64,000 nt of DNA from Hypericibacter adhaerens (GCF_008728835.1 NZ_CP042582.1:620001-684000), one strand, 5' to 3'. Counted from the first letter of the stretch, positions 24,683 through 34,319 are shown. Program-made: numbers and translations. Notes: a model not told the origin generated them from the sequence alone.

Positions 24683-26722
24683 TTGTCTGAGAGCGTGATC
24701 TGGCTGCTGGCCTGCGTCGGCGCCTACTGGGCCTATTGCGTCTATTGGGGGGCCGCGAGCGCCAGGCTCGTCGGCACGGCCAACGACTATTTCCTGGCCG
24801 ACCGCGGCATCTCGCCCTGGATCTTCGTGCTGGCCGCGACCGCGACCTCCTTCTCCGGCTGGATCTTCCTCGGCCATCCCGCCTTCATCTTCGAGGACGG
24901 CTTCTCCTTCGCCGAAAGCTCCTTCGCCGCGATCGTGATCCCGCTGACCGGCGTGCTCTTCCTCAAGCGCCAATGGCTGCTCGGCAAGCGCTTCGGCTAT
25001 GTGACGCCGGGCGACATGTTCGCCGACTATTTCGGCAGCGAGGGGATGCGCCGCCTCACCATCCTGATCGCGCTGGTCTTCTCCGTGCCCTTCCTTGCCA
25101 TGCAGCTCACGGCCTCGGGCTTCCTGATCCAGATCCTCTCCGAGGGCACGGTCGACCGTCATGTGGCGATGTGGGTCATGACCGCGGTGCTGTTCCTCTA
25201 TGTCTGCGTCGGCGGCTTCCGCGCGGTCGCCTATGTCGGCACCTTCCAGGGGCTGCTCCTGGCGGCCGGCCTCGCCGCGATCGGGCTCGTCGCCTATGGC
25301 AAGCTGGGCGGCCTGGTGCCGTTCAACGCGGCGCTCGCCAAGCTCGGCGCCAGCGCGCTGGGCGATGGCGGCACCACGGCTGCGGGCTACAACGCCAACC
25401 TCGCGATCCCGGGCGTGGTCCAGTTCACGGCCGGTCTCGGGCAGGAGGCGCCGGTGGGCGGCCATTGGACCGCCTCGATGATCTTGAGCTACAGCTTCGC
25501 GCTGATGGGCATCCAGGCGGCGCCCGCCTTCACCATCTGGGCCTTCGCCTGCCGCAGCGCCAAGGGCTTCGGCATCCAGCAGGTCTGGGCCTCGGCCGCG
25601 GCGGTCGGCGTGATCCTCGTCTTCTTCGCCGTGCTGATCGGCATGGGCGCGCATTTCCTCGGCGCCTCGCCTTCCATGACCGAGGCCGGCATGGCCGTCT
25701 CGATCTGGCTGCCGTCGACCGCGGGCCAGGACCCGGCCAACCTCATCGCCTATTACATCCAGGCGATCGGGAAGAACGATCCCTGGTTCACGGGCCTTCT
25801 CGCCGTCTGCGCGCTGGCGGCGATCCAGGCGATGGTCGCCTTCTACGCCTCGACCGCCGGCACGATCCTGTCGCGCGACGTCTATAAGCGCTATCTCAAC
25901 CCCGCCGCCGGCGACCGCGAGCTCAAGCTCTATGGCCGCATCAGCGTCGGGCTGGTGCTGCTGGCGGCGCTGCTGACGGCCTCCTACCTGCCGCGGACCG
26001 AAAGCGAGCTGGGCGCGCTGGCACTCTCCTTCGGCTTCCAGCTCTGGCCGGCCTTGGCCGCCGTCTGCTGGTTCCCCTGGCTCACCCGCCAGGGCGTGAT
26101 CGTGGGGCTGGTGTTCGGCCTCGTCGCCGTCGTCTTCACCGAACCTTTCGGCCAGTCGATCTCCAGTTTCGTCGGGCTGCATCTGCCCTGGGGCCGCTGG
26201 CCCTGGACGATCCATTCCGCGGCCTGGGGCATGTTCTTCAACCTCGTCACCTGCCTGATCGTGTCGGCCCTGACCTATGGCGGGCCCGAGCGCGCCCATC
26301 GCGCCCGGTTCCACGCTTACCTCGCGGAGAAAGCCGGCGTTGCGCCGGAGCGCCGCCCCTTGCGCGCGGCCGCCTGGGCGATCGCGCTCGCCTGGATCTT
26401 CTTCGCGATCGGGCCGGGCGCGGTCTGGGGCAACGATCTCTTCGGCAAGCCCAATGGCGGCCCGGCCGATTGGGGCCTGAGCCTGCCTTCGATCTGGGCC
26501 TGGCAGATTCTCTGGTGGGCCTTGGGCGTGCTGATGATCTGGCTGCTCGCCTACCGGATGGGGCTCTCCACGGTGCCGCTCGGCAGCGTCGAGTTCCATG
26601 TCGAGCACAAGCCGGCGCCGCTCTCGAAGGCGGCGCTGGCGTCGGACTGGAAGAATTGGTTCTGGGGGCTCGTGATCGCCTTGGCGGCGCTGACGGCCGC
26701 ACATTGGATCTTCGGGCAGTGA
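24683..26722 (+). CDS. sodium:solute symporter (SSS) family protein
   Basis: A 679-residue membrane protein with about 13-14 helices. The N-terminal segments VGTANDYFLADRG and TATSFSGWIFLGHPAFIF (helix 1 region) and the helix-4/5 glycine-rich AGLAAIGLVAYG stretch fit the LeuT-fold SSS family. It is longer than PutP (about 500 residues), with an extended C-terminus. It probably couples Na+ entry to solute uptake; the substrate is unknown. TTG 24683 is used because GGGGAGG lies just upstream; GTG 24695 is an alternative. It is the sixth gene in the same direction after the second binding protein. Confidence 0.88.
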   Translation: MSESVIWLLACVGAYWAYCVYWGAASARLVGTANDYFLADRGISPWIFVLAATATSFSGWIFLGHPAFIFEDGFSFAESSFAAIVIPLTGVLFLKRQWLLGKRFGYVTPGDMFADYFGSEGMRRLTILIALVFSVPFLAMQLTASGFLIQILSEGTVDRHVAMWVMTAVLFLYVCVGGFRAVAYVGTFQGLLLAAGLAAIGLVAYGKLGGLVPFNAALAKLGASALGDGGTTAAGYNANLAIPGVVQFTAGLGQEAPVGGHWTASMILSYSFALMGIQAAPAFTIWAFACRSAKGFGIQQVWASAAAVGVILVFFAVLIGMGAHFLGASPSMTEAGMAVSIWLPSTAGQDPANLIAYYIQAIGKNDPWFTGLLAVCALAAIQAMVAFYASTAGTILSRDVYKRYLNPAAGDRELKLYGRISVGLVLLAALLTASYLPRTESELGALALSFGFQLWPALAAVCWFPWLTRQGVIVGLVFGLVAVVFTEPFGQSISSFVGLHLPWGRWPWTIHSAAWGMFFNLVTCLIVSALTYGGPERAHRARFHAYLAEKAGVAPERRPLRAAAWAIALAWIFFAIGPGAVWGNDLFGKPNGGPADWGLSLPSIWAWQILWWALGVLMIWLLAYRMGLSTVPLGSVEFHVEHKPAPLSKAALASDWKNWFWGLVIALAALTAAHWIFGQ

Positions 26723-26753
26723 CGGCAGGGGCCATGAGACCAGGAGGCAGAGG

Positions 26754-27911
26754 ATGAAACCGTTCAACTTCAATACCGCGCCCCGGATCGTGTTCGGCGA
26801 GGGCTCGCTCGCCCGCATCGGCGAGATCACGGCCGCCCAGCTCGGCAAGCGCGTGCTGCTGGTGACCGATCCCGGCCTGATCAAGGTCGGGCTGATCGAG
26901 CCGGCGCTGATGTCGCTCGAGGCCGCGGGCGTGGCGGTGTCGCTCTTCTCGGATGTCGAGGCGGATCCGCCGGAGCATGTGGTGATGGCCTGCACCAAGG
27001 TCGCGCAGGACCTGAAGGCGGAGGGCGTGATCGGGCTCGGCGGCGGCTCCTCGATGGATGTCGCCAAGCTCGCGGCGCTGCTGGCGCCGGGCACGGAGAA
27101 GCTCGCCGATGCCTATGGCGTCGGCAACGCCAAGGGGCCGCGCCTGCCGCTCCTGCTGGCGCCGACCACGGCCGGCACCGGCTCCGAGGTGACGCCGGTC
27201 TCGATCGTCACCACCGGCGCCAGCGAGAAGAAGGGCGTGGTCAGCCCGGTGATCCTGCCCGACGTGGCGCTGCTCGATCCGGACCTGACGCTGGGCCTGC
27301 CGCCGGCGGTGACCGCCGCCACCGGCATCGATGCGATGGTCCATGCGATCGAGGCCTATGCCTCGGCCAGCCCCGCCAACAACCCCGTCTCCCGCGCGCT
27401 CGCGCGCGAAGCGCTGCGGCTCATGGGCGCGGCGCTGGAGCGCGCCGTCCATAACGGCAAGGACAAGGCCGCGCGCGGCGACATGCTCCTGGGCGCCATG
27501 CTGGCGGGCCAGGCTTTCGCCAACTCGCCGGTCGCGGCGGTCCATGCGCTGGCTTATCCGCTGGGCGGCCATTATCACATCCCGCACGGCCTCTCGAACG
27601 CGCTGATGCTGCCCCATGTGCTGCGCTTCAACGCCGAGACCTCGTCGGCCGCCTATGTCGAGATCGCGCCCGACGCCTTCCCGGAACTGGAGGAGGTGGG
27701 CAGCCAGGTGCGCGCGGCGGCCTTCGCCGACAAGCTCGCCGGCCTCTCGACCCGCTGCGGGCTGCAGCAGCGCCTGCGCGACGTCGGCATCCCGGCCGAC
27801 GCGGTGCCGATGCTGGCGCGCGACGCGATGAAGCAGACCCGTCTCCTGGTCAACAATCCGCGGCCCGTGACCGAGGCGGACGCGCTGGCGATCTATCAAC
27901 AGGCCTGGTGA
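26754..27911 (+). CDS. iron-type alcohol dehydrogenase
   Basis: A 385-residue group III alcohol dehydrogenase. The cofactor region GLGGGSSMDVAKLAAL (near 94-110), PTTAGTGSEVTPVSI (near 137-152) and the metal-binding HALAYPLGGHYHIPHG (near 263-280) are intact. It probably oxidises an alcohol or reduces an aldehyde with NAD(P). ATG 26754 is preceded by AGGAGG. It closes the long forward-strand run that starts at 15478. A link to the imported compound is likely but not proven. Confidence 0.93.
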   Translation: MKPFNFNTAPRIVFGEGSLARIGEITAAQLGKRVLLVTDPGLIKVGLIEPALMSLEAAGVAVSLFSDVEADPPEHVVMACTKVAQDLKAEGVIGLGGGSSMDVAKLAALLAPGTEKLADAYGVGNAKGPRLPLLLAPTTAGTGSEVTPVSIVTTGASEKKGVVSPVILPDVALLDPDLTLGLPPAVTAATGIDAMVHAIEAYASASPANNPVSRALAREALRLMGAALERAVHNGKDKAARGDMLLGAMLAGQAFANSPVAAVHALAYPLGGHYHIPHGLSNALMLPHVLRFNAETSSAAYVEIAPDAFPELEEVGSQVRAAAFADKLAGLSTRCGLQQRLRDVGIPADAVPMLARDAMKQTRLLVNNPRPVTEADALAIYQQAW

Positions 27912-27934
27912 GGAGCGAGACCGTCCCGATGCGT

Positions 27935-28384
27935 TCAGCCCGTCATCAGTTGCTGCAGCTTGGCCCGCATGGTCTCGTCGATCGCGACCGGGCGGTTGCG
28001 GGCACGCTCGACATAGACATGGATGAAATGGCCGGCCGCCGCGACCGTGGGCTCGTCGCTGCGGAAGAGTCCCACCTCGTAGCGCACGCTGCTGCGGCCG
28101 ATATGGGCGACGCGGATCCCGGCATCGATCCGGTCCGGGAAGGCCAGCGGGCGGAAATAGCTGCAGGAGGTCTCGACCACCAGGCCGATGACCTCGCTCT
28201 TGAGGTAGTCGAGCAGCCCCTGCTCGATCAGCCACTGGTTCACGGCCGTGTCGAAGTAGCTGTAATAGACGACGTTGTTGACGTGGCCGTAGACGTCGTT
28301 GTCCATCCAGCGCGTCGGGATGGACAGGAAATGCCGATAGGCTTCGCGGGTCTCGTCACGGGAAGGCGGGGCGCTCACGGGCAT
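27935..28384 (-). CDS. acyl-CoA thioesterase (4-hydroxybenzoyl-CoA thioesterase-like hot-dog fold)
   Basis: A hot-dog fold protein of about 149 residues. WMDNDVYGHVNNVVYYSYFD carries the catalytic aspartate and the conserved GHVNN turn of this thioesterase family, followed by the central strand SEVIGLVVETSCSYFRPL. ATG 28384 is preferred; ATG 28420 adds 12 residues without a good ribosome binding site. It is convergent with the alcohol dehydrogenase (24 bases apart) and opposite in direction to its neighbours, so it is likely transcribed alone. The exact acyl substrate is unknown. Confidence 0.88.
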   Translation of the reverse strand: MPVSAPPSRDETREAYRHFLSIPTRWMDNDVYGHVNNVVYYSYFDTAVNQWLIEQGLLDYLKSEVIGLVVETSCSYFRPLAFPDRIDAGIRVAHIGRSSVRYEVGLFRSDEPTVAAAGHFIHVYVERARNRPVAIDETMRAKLQQLMTG

Positions 28385-28606
28385 ACCTCGGATGAGGAAG
28401 GGAACCGGCCCGCGCCGCATCGTTGGGCGCCACGCGAGTCCGGAATGGCGCGCAGTCTATCGAAAAACCGTCTGTCGAAAAACCGCCGGCGCGCCGAAGG
28501 GCGGGCGCCGGCACGGCATCGCACCGGTGCGAGACCGGGCCCGCTGCGCGCGGGCGGCTCGCGCCGGCAGGAACGTTACTGAGGACCGAGAGGAAAGAGG
28601 CAAGCC

Positions 28607-28996
28607 ATGGCAATGGACGTCAAGGGATGGGCGAGCAAATACAAGAGTCTCACGGACAACGACCCGACCATTCAGGCGATGGGCAAATACTATACCTGCA
28701 CGTTCATGTACGACATGGGCGAGCGCAAGGTCATCGTCGAGATGCATGACGGCAAGGTGAAGAACATCAACACCAACCCGCAGCCGCTCGACGCCTACGA
28801 TTTCGCGCTGCGCGCCAGCGCCCAGACCTGGCGCGAGTTCGGCCAGCCGATGCCCAAGCCGATGTTCCACGGCATCTGGTCCGCCAGCTTCCGCGAGGAC
28901 CTCAAGCTCGAGGGCAACCTGCTGGTGCTGATGCAGAACCTGCGGAATTTCACCGTGCAGTTCGAGCTGCTGCGCAAGAGCGGCGTGCCCGTCTAG
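28607..28996 (+). CDS. small SCP2-like protein, function unknown
   Basis: A 129-residue protein. The pattern of alternating strands (YYTCTFMYDMGERKVIVEMHD) and the last part FREDLKLEGNLLVLMQNL resemble the SCP2 sterol/lipid-binding fold, where a lysine-glycine turn precedes the final helix. This is pattern recognition, not a firm assignment. A ribosome binding site (AGAGG) precedes ATG 28607. It is followed after 57 bases by the alpha/beta hydrolase and should be in the same transcript. A lipophilic-ligand carrier for that enzyme is possible. Confidence 0.55.
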   Translation: MAMDVKGWASKYKSLTDNDPTIQAMGKYYTCTFMYDMGERKVIVEMHDGKVKNINTNPQPLDAYDFALRASAQTWREFGQPMPKPMFHGIWSASFREDLKLEGNLLVLMQNLRNFTVQFELLRKSGVPV

Positions 28997-29053
28997 GGCG
29001 GCGCCCACGAAAACCGGATGCAGACGAAACCTCTGGCTTAAGGATCACGCAAG

Positions 29054-29908
29054 ATGGCACGACACTCGCCAGTCACCGGCCGCTACGTCACGATCGATGT
29101 CGACGGCCTCGAGTACAAGGTCTTCTATCTCCATAACGGCCAGGGCCAGCCGCTGGTCTGCCAGCACACGGCCGGCTGCCACAATCATCAGTGGCGCGGC
29201 CTGCTCGAGGACGAGGAGATCACCAAGGACTACAACGTGATCGCCTACGACCTCGCGCGCCACGGCAAGTCCGACCCGCCGCACAATGTCGAATGGTGGA
29301 AGAGCGAGTACAAGCTCACCGCCGAGCACTATGTGAACTTCATCGTGAAGTTCTGCGACGCGCTGGAGCTGAAGAACCCGATCTTCATGGGTTCCTCGTT
29401 CGGCGGCAATGTCGCGCTGCAGCTGGCCCTTCGCCGGCCGGACCGCTTCAAGGCGGTGATCCCGGTCGAGGCGGCCGACTATGCACCGGGCTTCTTCCTC
29501 GACTGGTGGCGCCATCCCCATGCCAATGCGGCGCAGGTCTGCGCGTCCGGCGTGTGGGACCTGATGGCGCCGCAGTCGCCGGAGATGGATCGCTGGCTCA
29601 CCTGGCACTACTACACGCAAGGCTCGGAGGCCTTCAAAGGCGACCTCTATTTCTATTCGGTCGATCACGACCTCCGGAAGCAACTGGCCGACATCGACGG
29701 CAAGCGTTGCCCGGTGGTGATGATGACCGGCACCTACGATTATCTGACGCCGCCCGAGGCGACCGAGAACACGGCCCGCCAGATCAAGAACGGCGTCTAT
29801 ATCGAGATGACCGATATCGGCCATTTCCCGATGAGCGAGAACTATCCGCTGTTCCGGGTCTATCTGAAGGAAGCCTTGCGGATCATCCGCGAGCGGACCG
29901 GCGGCTGA
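29054..29908 (+). CDS. alpha/beta hydrolase
   Basis: A 284-residue alpha/beta hydrolase. The nucleophile elbow GSSFGG contains Ser115 (G-x-S-x-G at 113-117). An oxyanion-forming HTAGCHNHQW segment follows strand 3, and the C-terminal catalytic His is likely in DIGHFPMSEN. The acidic residue is probably the Asp in MTGTYDYLTP. It may cleave a C-C or ester bond. It lies between the SCP2-like gene and the lactonase gene, which suggests a small pathway degrading an ester or lactone. Confidence 0.9.
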   Translation: MARHSPVTGRYVTIDVDGLEYKVFYLHNGQGQPLVCQHTAGCHNHQWRGLLEDEEITKDYNVIAYDLARHGKSDPPHNVEWWKSEYKLTAEHYVNFIVKFCDALELKNPIFMGSSFGGNVALQLALRRPDRFKAVIPVEAADYAPGFFLDWWRHPHANAAQVCASGVWDLMAPQSPEMDRWLTWHYYTQGSEAFKGDLYFYSVDHDLRKQLADIDGKRCPVVMMTGTYDYLTPPEATENTARQIKNGVYIEMTDIGHFPMSENYPLFRVYLKEALRIIRERTGG

Positions 29909-29994
29909 GACAGTGAAGAGTCGAGAGGAGGCGCCGCCCTTCGCCGGGCGGCACCTCCTCCGGGCGGAAATCTCGAAGACAGGATGAGGGTGGC

Positions 29995-31068
29995 ATGAAG
30001 ATCGTCGATTTCGCCAAGGACCAGGGCGGCAGCAAGAATGGCGGGAACGCCCGCCCCGATCGGATGAAGATCCTCGAGTTCGGCGACGGTGCGAACAAGG
30101 CGCGCATCGCCCCGGCGATCGAGGTCAGGCCCGCGGCCGCGCCGGCCCCGGAACCGCGCTGGGAGCCGGTATCGGCCCCGACGGCGAGCCTCGCGGCTGC
30201 GCCCAAGCCGAAGGCGCGCAGCCCCTTCGTCGGCACCCGGTCGCTCAAGATGCATGTGCTCGATCTGGGCAAGCTCCGGCTCGACAAGAACTTCATGGTG
30301 GCCAACTCGACCGTGGCCATGGCGAAGAATCCCAACCCGCCGGGCAAGCTGATCGATATCCCGGTCTCCGCCTTCTATATCGAGCATCCGGACGGCAACG
30401 TCCTGTTCGACACCGGCTGCCATCCCGACTGGGCCGGGCCGAACGGCCGCTGGCCGCAGAATCTCCAGGATGTCTTCCCGGTGATCGGCCCCGACGATTG
30501 CTACCTGCCGCACCGGCTCGAGGCGATGGGCATCGGTCCCAACCAGATCCGGCATGTGGTCCTGTCGCATCTCCATTGCGACCATGCGGGCTGCATCGAG
30601 TTCTTCCGCAAGTCGAACATCATCGTGCATGAGGACGAGTTCGCCGCGGCCGCGACCCACTATGCCAAGCGCGACCACAGCACGCCCTATGCGCTCCGCG
30701 ATTTCGAGACCTGGACCCGGCTCGATCTCAACTGGCGCGAGGTCGGAAAGCTCGAGCCCGATCACAACATCGTCGACGGGGTGAAGCTCCTGAATTTCGG
30801 CCCCGGCCATTCCTACGGGATGCTGGGCCTGCTGGTCTCGCTGCGCGACAACCCCAACGTGATCCTGGCGGCCGATGCCTGCTACACGTCGGAGAATTAC
30901 GGGCCACCGATGAAGCCGCCGGGCATCAGCTACGATTCCATCGGCTTCGCCCGCACCATCCAGCGGATCCGGGCGCTCGCCGAGCACAACAAGGCCGACG
31001 TCTGGTTCGGCCACGACATCCCGCAGTTCGAATCGCTGCGCAAGGCGTCGGAAGGCTGGTACGAGTAA
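29995..31068 (+). CDS. metallo-beta-lactamase-fold lactonase (N-acyl-homoserine-lactonase-like)
   Basis: A 357-residue protein with the dinuclear zinc motif HLHCDH at 192-197 and later metal ligands (PGHSYGMLG; LAADACYTSENYG; GHDIPQFE). These match the AHL lactonases of the AiiA/AttM group, which open lactone rings and can quench quorum signals. An N-terminal extension of about 80 residues rich in Ala and Pro is not part of the fold; an internal start (MHVLDLGKL near residue 85) would give the canonical length. ATG 29995 follows a modest AGGATGAGG. The neighbouring IclR regulator could control it. The true substrate is not known. Confidence 0.88.
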   Translation: MKIVDFAKDQGGSKNGGNARPDRMKILEFGDGANKARIAPAIEVRPAAAPAPEPRWEPVSAPTASLAAAPKPKARSPFVGTRSLKMHVLDLGKLRLDKNFMVANSTVAMAKNPNPPGKLIDIPVSAFYIEHPDGNVLFDTGCHPDWAGPNGRWPQNLQDVFPVIGPDDCYLPHRLEAMGIGPNQIRHVVLSHLHCDHAGCIEFFRKSNIIVHEDEFAAAATHYAKRDHSTPYALRDFETWTRLDLNWREVGKLEPDHNIVDGVKLLNFGPGHSYGMLGLLVSLRDNPNVILAADACYTSENYGPPMKPPGISYDSIGFARTIQRIRALAEHNKADVWFGHDIPQFESLRKASEGWYE

Positions 31069-31264
31069 GCGCCGCTTCGTTGGATGATCGACCAAGGATC
31101 CGGCGCGGCGGTGTCATCATGAGGAGCATCATCATCGTGCAGCGTCGAGAATTGGGATAGGCCGCGGGGTCTGCGGCTGGCGTGGAGCGAATCGCCCGGG
31201 GGCTTCCGCTTGCCCCGAAGAGAGCGGGCGATCTAGGATCATTTTCTAGCTGCGCGGGTATATC

Positions 31265-32083
31265 GTGCCGGAATTCGGATCGAAGAAGCAGCTCACCAAA
31301 TTGCCGTTGGCCAGCGAAAAGGGCGTTCCCGCCCTGATCCGCGGCAGCCGGGTGCTCGATGCCGTGGTGGCGTCGGACCAGCCGCTGACCGTCTCGGATC
31401 TCGCGCGCCGGTTGAACCTGCCCAAGAGCACCGTCCACGGTCTCTGCGGCACGCTGGTCGATCTGGGGCTGCTCTCGCGGCGCAACGGGAATTTCCTGAT
31501 CGGGCCGCATGTGATGCGCTGGGCCAACGCGTTCCTGGCCCAGACCGACCTGACGGCCGAGTTCGCGGCGCTGTGGGACAATCTCGCTGTCCTCTCCAAC
31601 GAGACCATCACGCTCTCGGTGCTCGACGGGGCCGAGGTCGTCTATATCGCCTGCCGCAACAGCTCTTCCTCGCTGGGCATCACCTTCCGCATCGGCATGC
31701 GGCTGCCGGCGCCCTTCACCGCGACCGGCAAGTCGATCCTGAGCACGATGCCGGACGCGCAGGTGCGCAAGCTCCTGGCCGGCCATTGGCCCAAGCCATT
31801 GACGCGCCGCTCCGTGCAGAACATCGATGCGCTGATCGGCGAGCTCGACGAATGCCGGCGCCGCGGCTTCTCGATCGATGACGGCCAGACGCGCGAGGGC
31901 ATGTATTGCTTCGGCACGCCGGTGCGCGATTCCTCGAACCAGGTGGTGGCGGGCGTGGCGGTGAGCCTGCTCGCGACCCGCGTCGACGAGCACACCACGG
32001 AGCTCGCGGCCGAAAGCATCCAGACCATCGCCCACCAGCTCTCGATGCGCCTCGGCGCCGACATGAAGAAGCTGCAGGCGTGA
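31265..32083 (+). CDS. IclR family transcriptional regulator
   Basis: A 272-residue regulator: winged helix-turn-helix near residues 24-75 (LTVSDLARRLNLPKSTVHG), then the GAF-like effector domain with the family end pattern NQVVAGVAVSLLATRVDEH. GTG 31265 is the start. The gene is in the same orientation as, and 196 bases after, the lactonase gene, so it may regulate the 28607-31068 genes and itself. The inducer is unknown. Confidence 0.92.
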   Translation: MPEFGSKKQLTKLPLASEKGVPALIRGSRVLDAVVASDQPLTVSDLARRLNLPKSTVHGLCGTLVDLGLLSRRNGNFLIGPHVMRWANAFLAQTDLTAEFAALWDNLAVLSNETITLSVLDGAEVVYIACRNSSSSLGITFRIGMRLPAPFTATGKSILSTMPDAQVRKLLAGHWPKPLTRRSVQNIDALIGELDECRRRGFSIDDGQTREGMYCFGTPVRDSSNQVVAGVAVSLLATRVDEHTTELAAESIQTIAHQLSMRLGADMKKLQA

Positions 32084-32094
32084 TCGCTTGTCTT

Positions 32095-32199
32095 TCCTCT
32101 CCCCCTTGGGGAAGAGGGTAGAGTGAGGGGGCTCTTTCAGGAAAGAGCGCCGCGAGCGTCACCCCCTCGCCTTGATCCTCTCCCCCAAGGGGGAGAGGA
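32095..32199. repeat. REP-like palindromes between converging genes
   Basis: CCTCTCCCCCTTGGGGAAGAGG (two hairpin arms around 32095-32118) and CCTCTCCCCCAAGG followed by GGGAGAGG (32177-32198), with a GTGAGGGGGCTCTTTCAGG segment between them. It is a variant of the palindrome family seen five more times in the window. It sits between the 3' ends of the IclR gene and poxB, a place where it could act as a bidirectional terminator. Confidence 0.7.
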
Positions 32200-32208
32200 A
32201 TCTATTGA

Positions 32209-33936
32209 TCACCGCCGCAGATTCGTCTCCGCCAGTTCGACCACCTGGTCGCCGCGGCCGTTGATGATGGCCTTCAGCATGAAGAGGCTGAAGCCGCGCG
32301 CCTGCTCGAGCTGGATCTTGGGCGGGATGACGAGCTCCTGCCGTGCGGTCGTGACATCGACCAGGGCGGGGCCGTCATGGGCGAAGGCCTTGCGCAGCGC
32401 GCCCTCGATCTGCTCCGGCCGTTCGACCCGGATCCCCAGAATGCCCATGGCTTCGGCCATGGCGGCGAAGTTCGGGTTCTTGAGGTCGGTGCCGGAATCG
32501 AGGAAGCCCGCCGTCTTCATCTCCATCTCGACGAAGCTGAGCGCGCCGTTGTCATAGAGGACGATCTTGACCGGCAGGCCGAGCTGGGTGAGCGAGAGGA
32601 AATCGCCCATCAGCATGGTGAAGCCACCGTCGCCCGAGAGCGAGATCACCTGCCGCTTCGGGAAGGCCGCCTGGGCGCCGATCGCCTGCGGCAGGGCGTT
32701 CGCCATCGAGCCATGGTTGAACGAGCCGAGCAGGCGGCGCTTGCCGTTCATGGCGAGATAGCGCGCGGCCCAGACGGTGGGCGTGCCGACATCCGCGGTG
32801 AAGATCGCATCCTCGGGCGCGAGCTCGCTCACGAGGCGGGTCAGATGCTGCGGATGGATGCGCTTGTCGCTGGCCGGCGGCCGGGCGAGATCGTCGAGCC
32901 CGGCGCGGGCGGCGGCGTAGTGCTTGCGCGCCGCGGTCAGGAAGCTGCCGTCCTTGCCGCGCTTGAGACGCGGAAGCAGCGCCTGGATCGTGCTCTTCAC
33001 GTCGCCGACGAGGGCGAGGTCGAGCGGCGTGCGCCGCCCCAGCGCCTCCGACCTGATGTCGATCTGCGCCACCTTGGCCCGGGTGGGATAGAAGGGCCGA
33101 TAGGGAAAATCGGTGCCCAGCATCAGGAGCGTGTCGCAGGAGAGCATCGCGTGATAGCCGGAGCTGAAGCCGATGAAGCCGGTCATGCCGACATCGAAGG
33201 GGTTCTCCCATTCGACATGCTCCTTGCCGCGCAGCGGATGCACCACGGGCGCCTGCAGCGCGTCGGCCAGCGCCACGACCTCGTCATGCGCCCCGGCGCA
33301 GCCGGCGCCGCAGAGCAGCGTCACCGCGTCGGAACCGTTCAGGAGCTGGGCCAGGCGATCGAGCTCGGCTTCGCTCGGCGTCACCTGCGGGGCGGCGGGC
33401 AACGCCCAGCTTGTCCCGGCCTCGGCCGGCGCCGGCTTCAGCGCGACGTCACCCGGCAGGACGATGACGGCCACGCCCCGCTTCTGCACGGCGGTACGGA
33501 GTGCCGTCTGCAGCACCCGCGGCATCTGCTCGGGGCTCGAGACCAACTCGACATAGTGGCTGCATTCCTTGAACAGCGCCTGCGGATGGGTCTCCTGGAA
33601 ATAGTCGAGCCCGATCTCGGAGGAGGGGATGTGGGCCGCGATCGCCAGCACCGGCACCTGGTTGCGGTGGCAGTCATAGAGGCCGTTGATCAGATGGAGG
33701 TTGCCGGGCCCGCAGCTGCCGGCGCAGACGGCGAGCCGCCCCGTGACCGCGGCCTCGGCACCCGCGGCGAAGGCCGCCACCTCTTCGTGCCGCACATGCA
33801 TCCATTCGATCTTGCCGAGCCGCCGCAGGCTGTCATTGAGCCCGTTCAGGCTGTCGCCCGTGACACCCCAGATGCGCGTGACGCCGGCATTGGCCAGCGT
33901 CGCAGCGAGGAGATCGGCGTTGGTCATCTTGGCCAT
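32209..33936 (-). CDS. poxB: pyruvate dehydrogenase (quinone), pyruvate oxidase
   Basis: A 575-residue thiamine-diphosphate/FAD enzyme that decarboxylates pyruvate to acetate and passes electrons to ubiquinone at the membrane. Long stretches are nearly identical to E. coli Pox[65 protein letters not shown]. The TPP-binding [15 protein letters not shown] segment is intact. The lipid-binding C-terminus ([15 protein letters not shown]) is present, so membrane activation is expected. It is a single gene with a repeat on its 3' side. Confidence 0.95.
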   Translation of the reverse strand: MAKMTNADLLAATLANAGVTRIWGVTGDSLNGLNDSLRRLGKIEWMHVRHEEVAAFAAGAEAAVTGRLAVCAGSCGPGNLHLINGLYDCHRNQVPVLAIAAHIPSSEIGLDYFQETHPQALFKECSHYVELVSSPEQMPRVLQTALRTAVQKRGVAVIVLPGDVALKPAPAEAGTSWALPAAPQVTPSEAELDRLAQLLNGSDAVTLLCGAGCAGAHDEVVALADALQAPVVHPLRGKEHVEWENPFDVGMTGFIGFSSGYHAMLSCDTLLMLGTDFPYRPFYPTRAKVAQIDIRSEALGRRTPLDLALVGDVKSTIQALLPRLKRGKDGSFLTAARKHYAAARAGLDDLARPPASDKRIHPQHLTRLVSELAPEDAIFTADVGTPTVWAARYLAMNGKRRLLGSFNHGSMANALPQAIGAQAAFPKRQVISLSGDGGFTMLMGDFLSLTQLGLPVKIVLYDNGALSFVEMEMKTAGFLDSGTDLKNPNFAAMAEAMGILGIRVERPEQIEGALRKAFAHDGPALVDVTTARQELVIPPKIQLEQARGFSLFMLKAIINGRGDQVVELAETNLRR

Positions 33937-34319
33937 GACAGGGATTCCTTCGAAGGAGATGCGAAGCGGTCCGGTGCGGAAAGAGAGCCGGGACCGGGCG
34001 CGGGGGCGATAGGAGGATCGGCGCGCATTCGGAACGAAGTGCCGGTCATCTCATCACAATGCCGGCCCCGACCGCGCCTGAATTGCGCGTCAGGTTGGGT
34101 CGGCCACAGATTTCGTTCGATTGGGCAGCCTTGCCTCGTTGCCCGGAAAGCAGGCAGGGCACCGACGGTTTTCTCCGTCATGCCGGCTCTATGCCGGCAT
34201 CCATGAACGCTGCATCCCGCCCGAATAGGCTCGATGGGTGTTCATGGATCCCGCCTTCGCGGGGATGACGAGAGAGTGAATGCGTCCGTCCTGGAGGCGG
34301 GGCCAAGAAGAAGGCAGGT
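33937..34319. other. 383-base intergenic region upstream of poxB with an inverted-repeat element
   Basis: Lies between the poxB start and the end of the M24 gene (both read leftwards). Besides the inverted repeat at 34177-34269 no open frame with coding character is visible. The poxB promoter should be in the part next to 33937; I cannot pick -35/-10 boxes with confidence. Confidence 0.6.
34177..34269. repeat. intergenic inverted-repeat element (about 93 bases)
   Basis: Left arm at 34177-34208 (GTCATGCCGGC...GCCGGCATCCATGAAC, which itself folds) and right arm at 34240-34269 (GTTCATGGATCCCGCC...GCGGGGATGAC) are inverted complements ending in GTCAT/ATGAC, with short internal hairpins in each arm. 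The form matches the dispersed repeats with GTCATNCCCGC...GCGGGNATGAC ends that are common in alphaproteobacterial intergenic DNA. No coding capacity. Confidence 0.75.

Noticed and set aside
24113-27094. A 993-residue open frame on the reverse strand
   Set aside because: It is antisense to the four-helix, SSS and alcohol dehydrogenase genes, with Asp/Arg/Gly/His-rich sequence typical of a GC-rich shadow frame.
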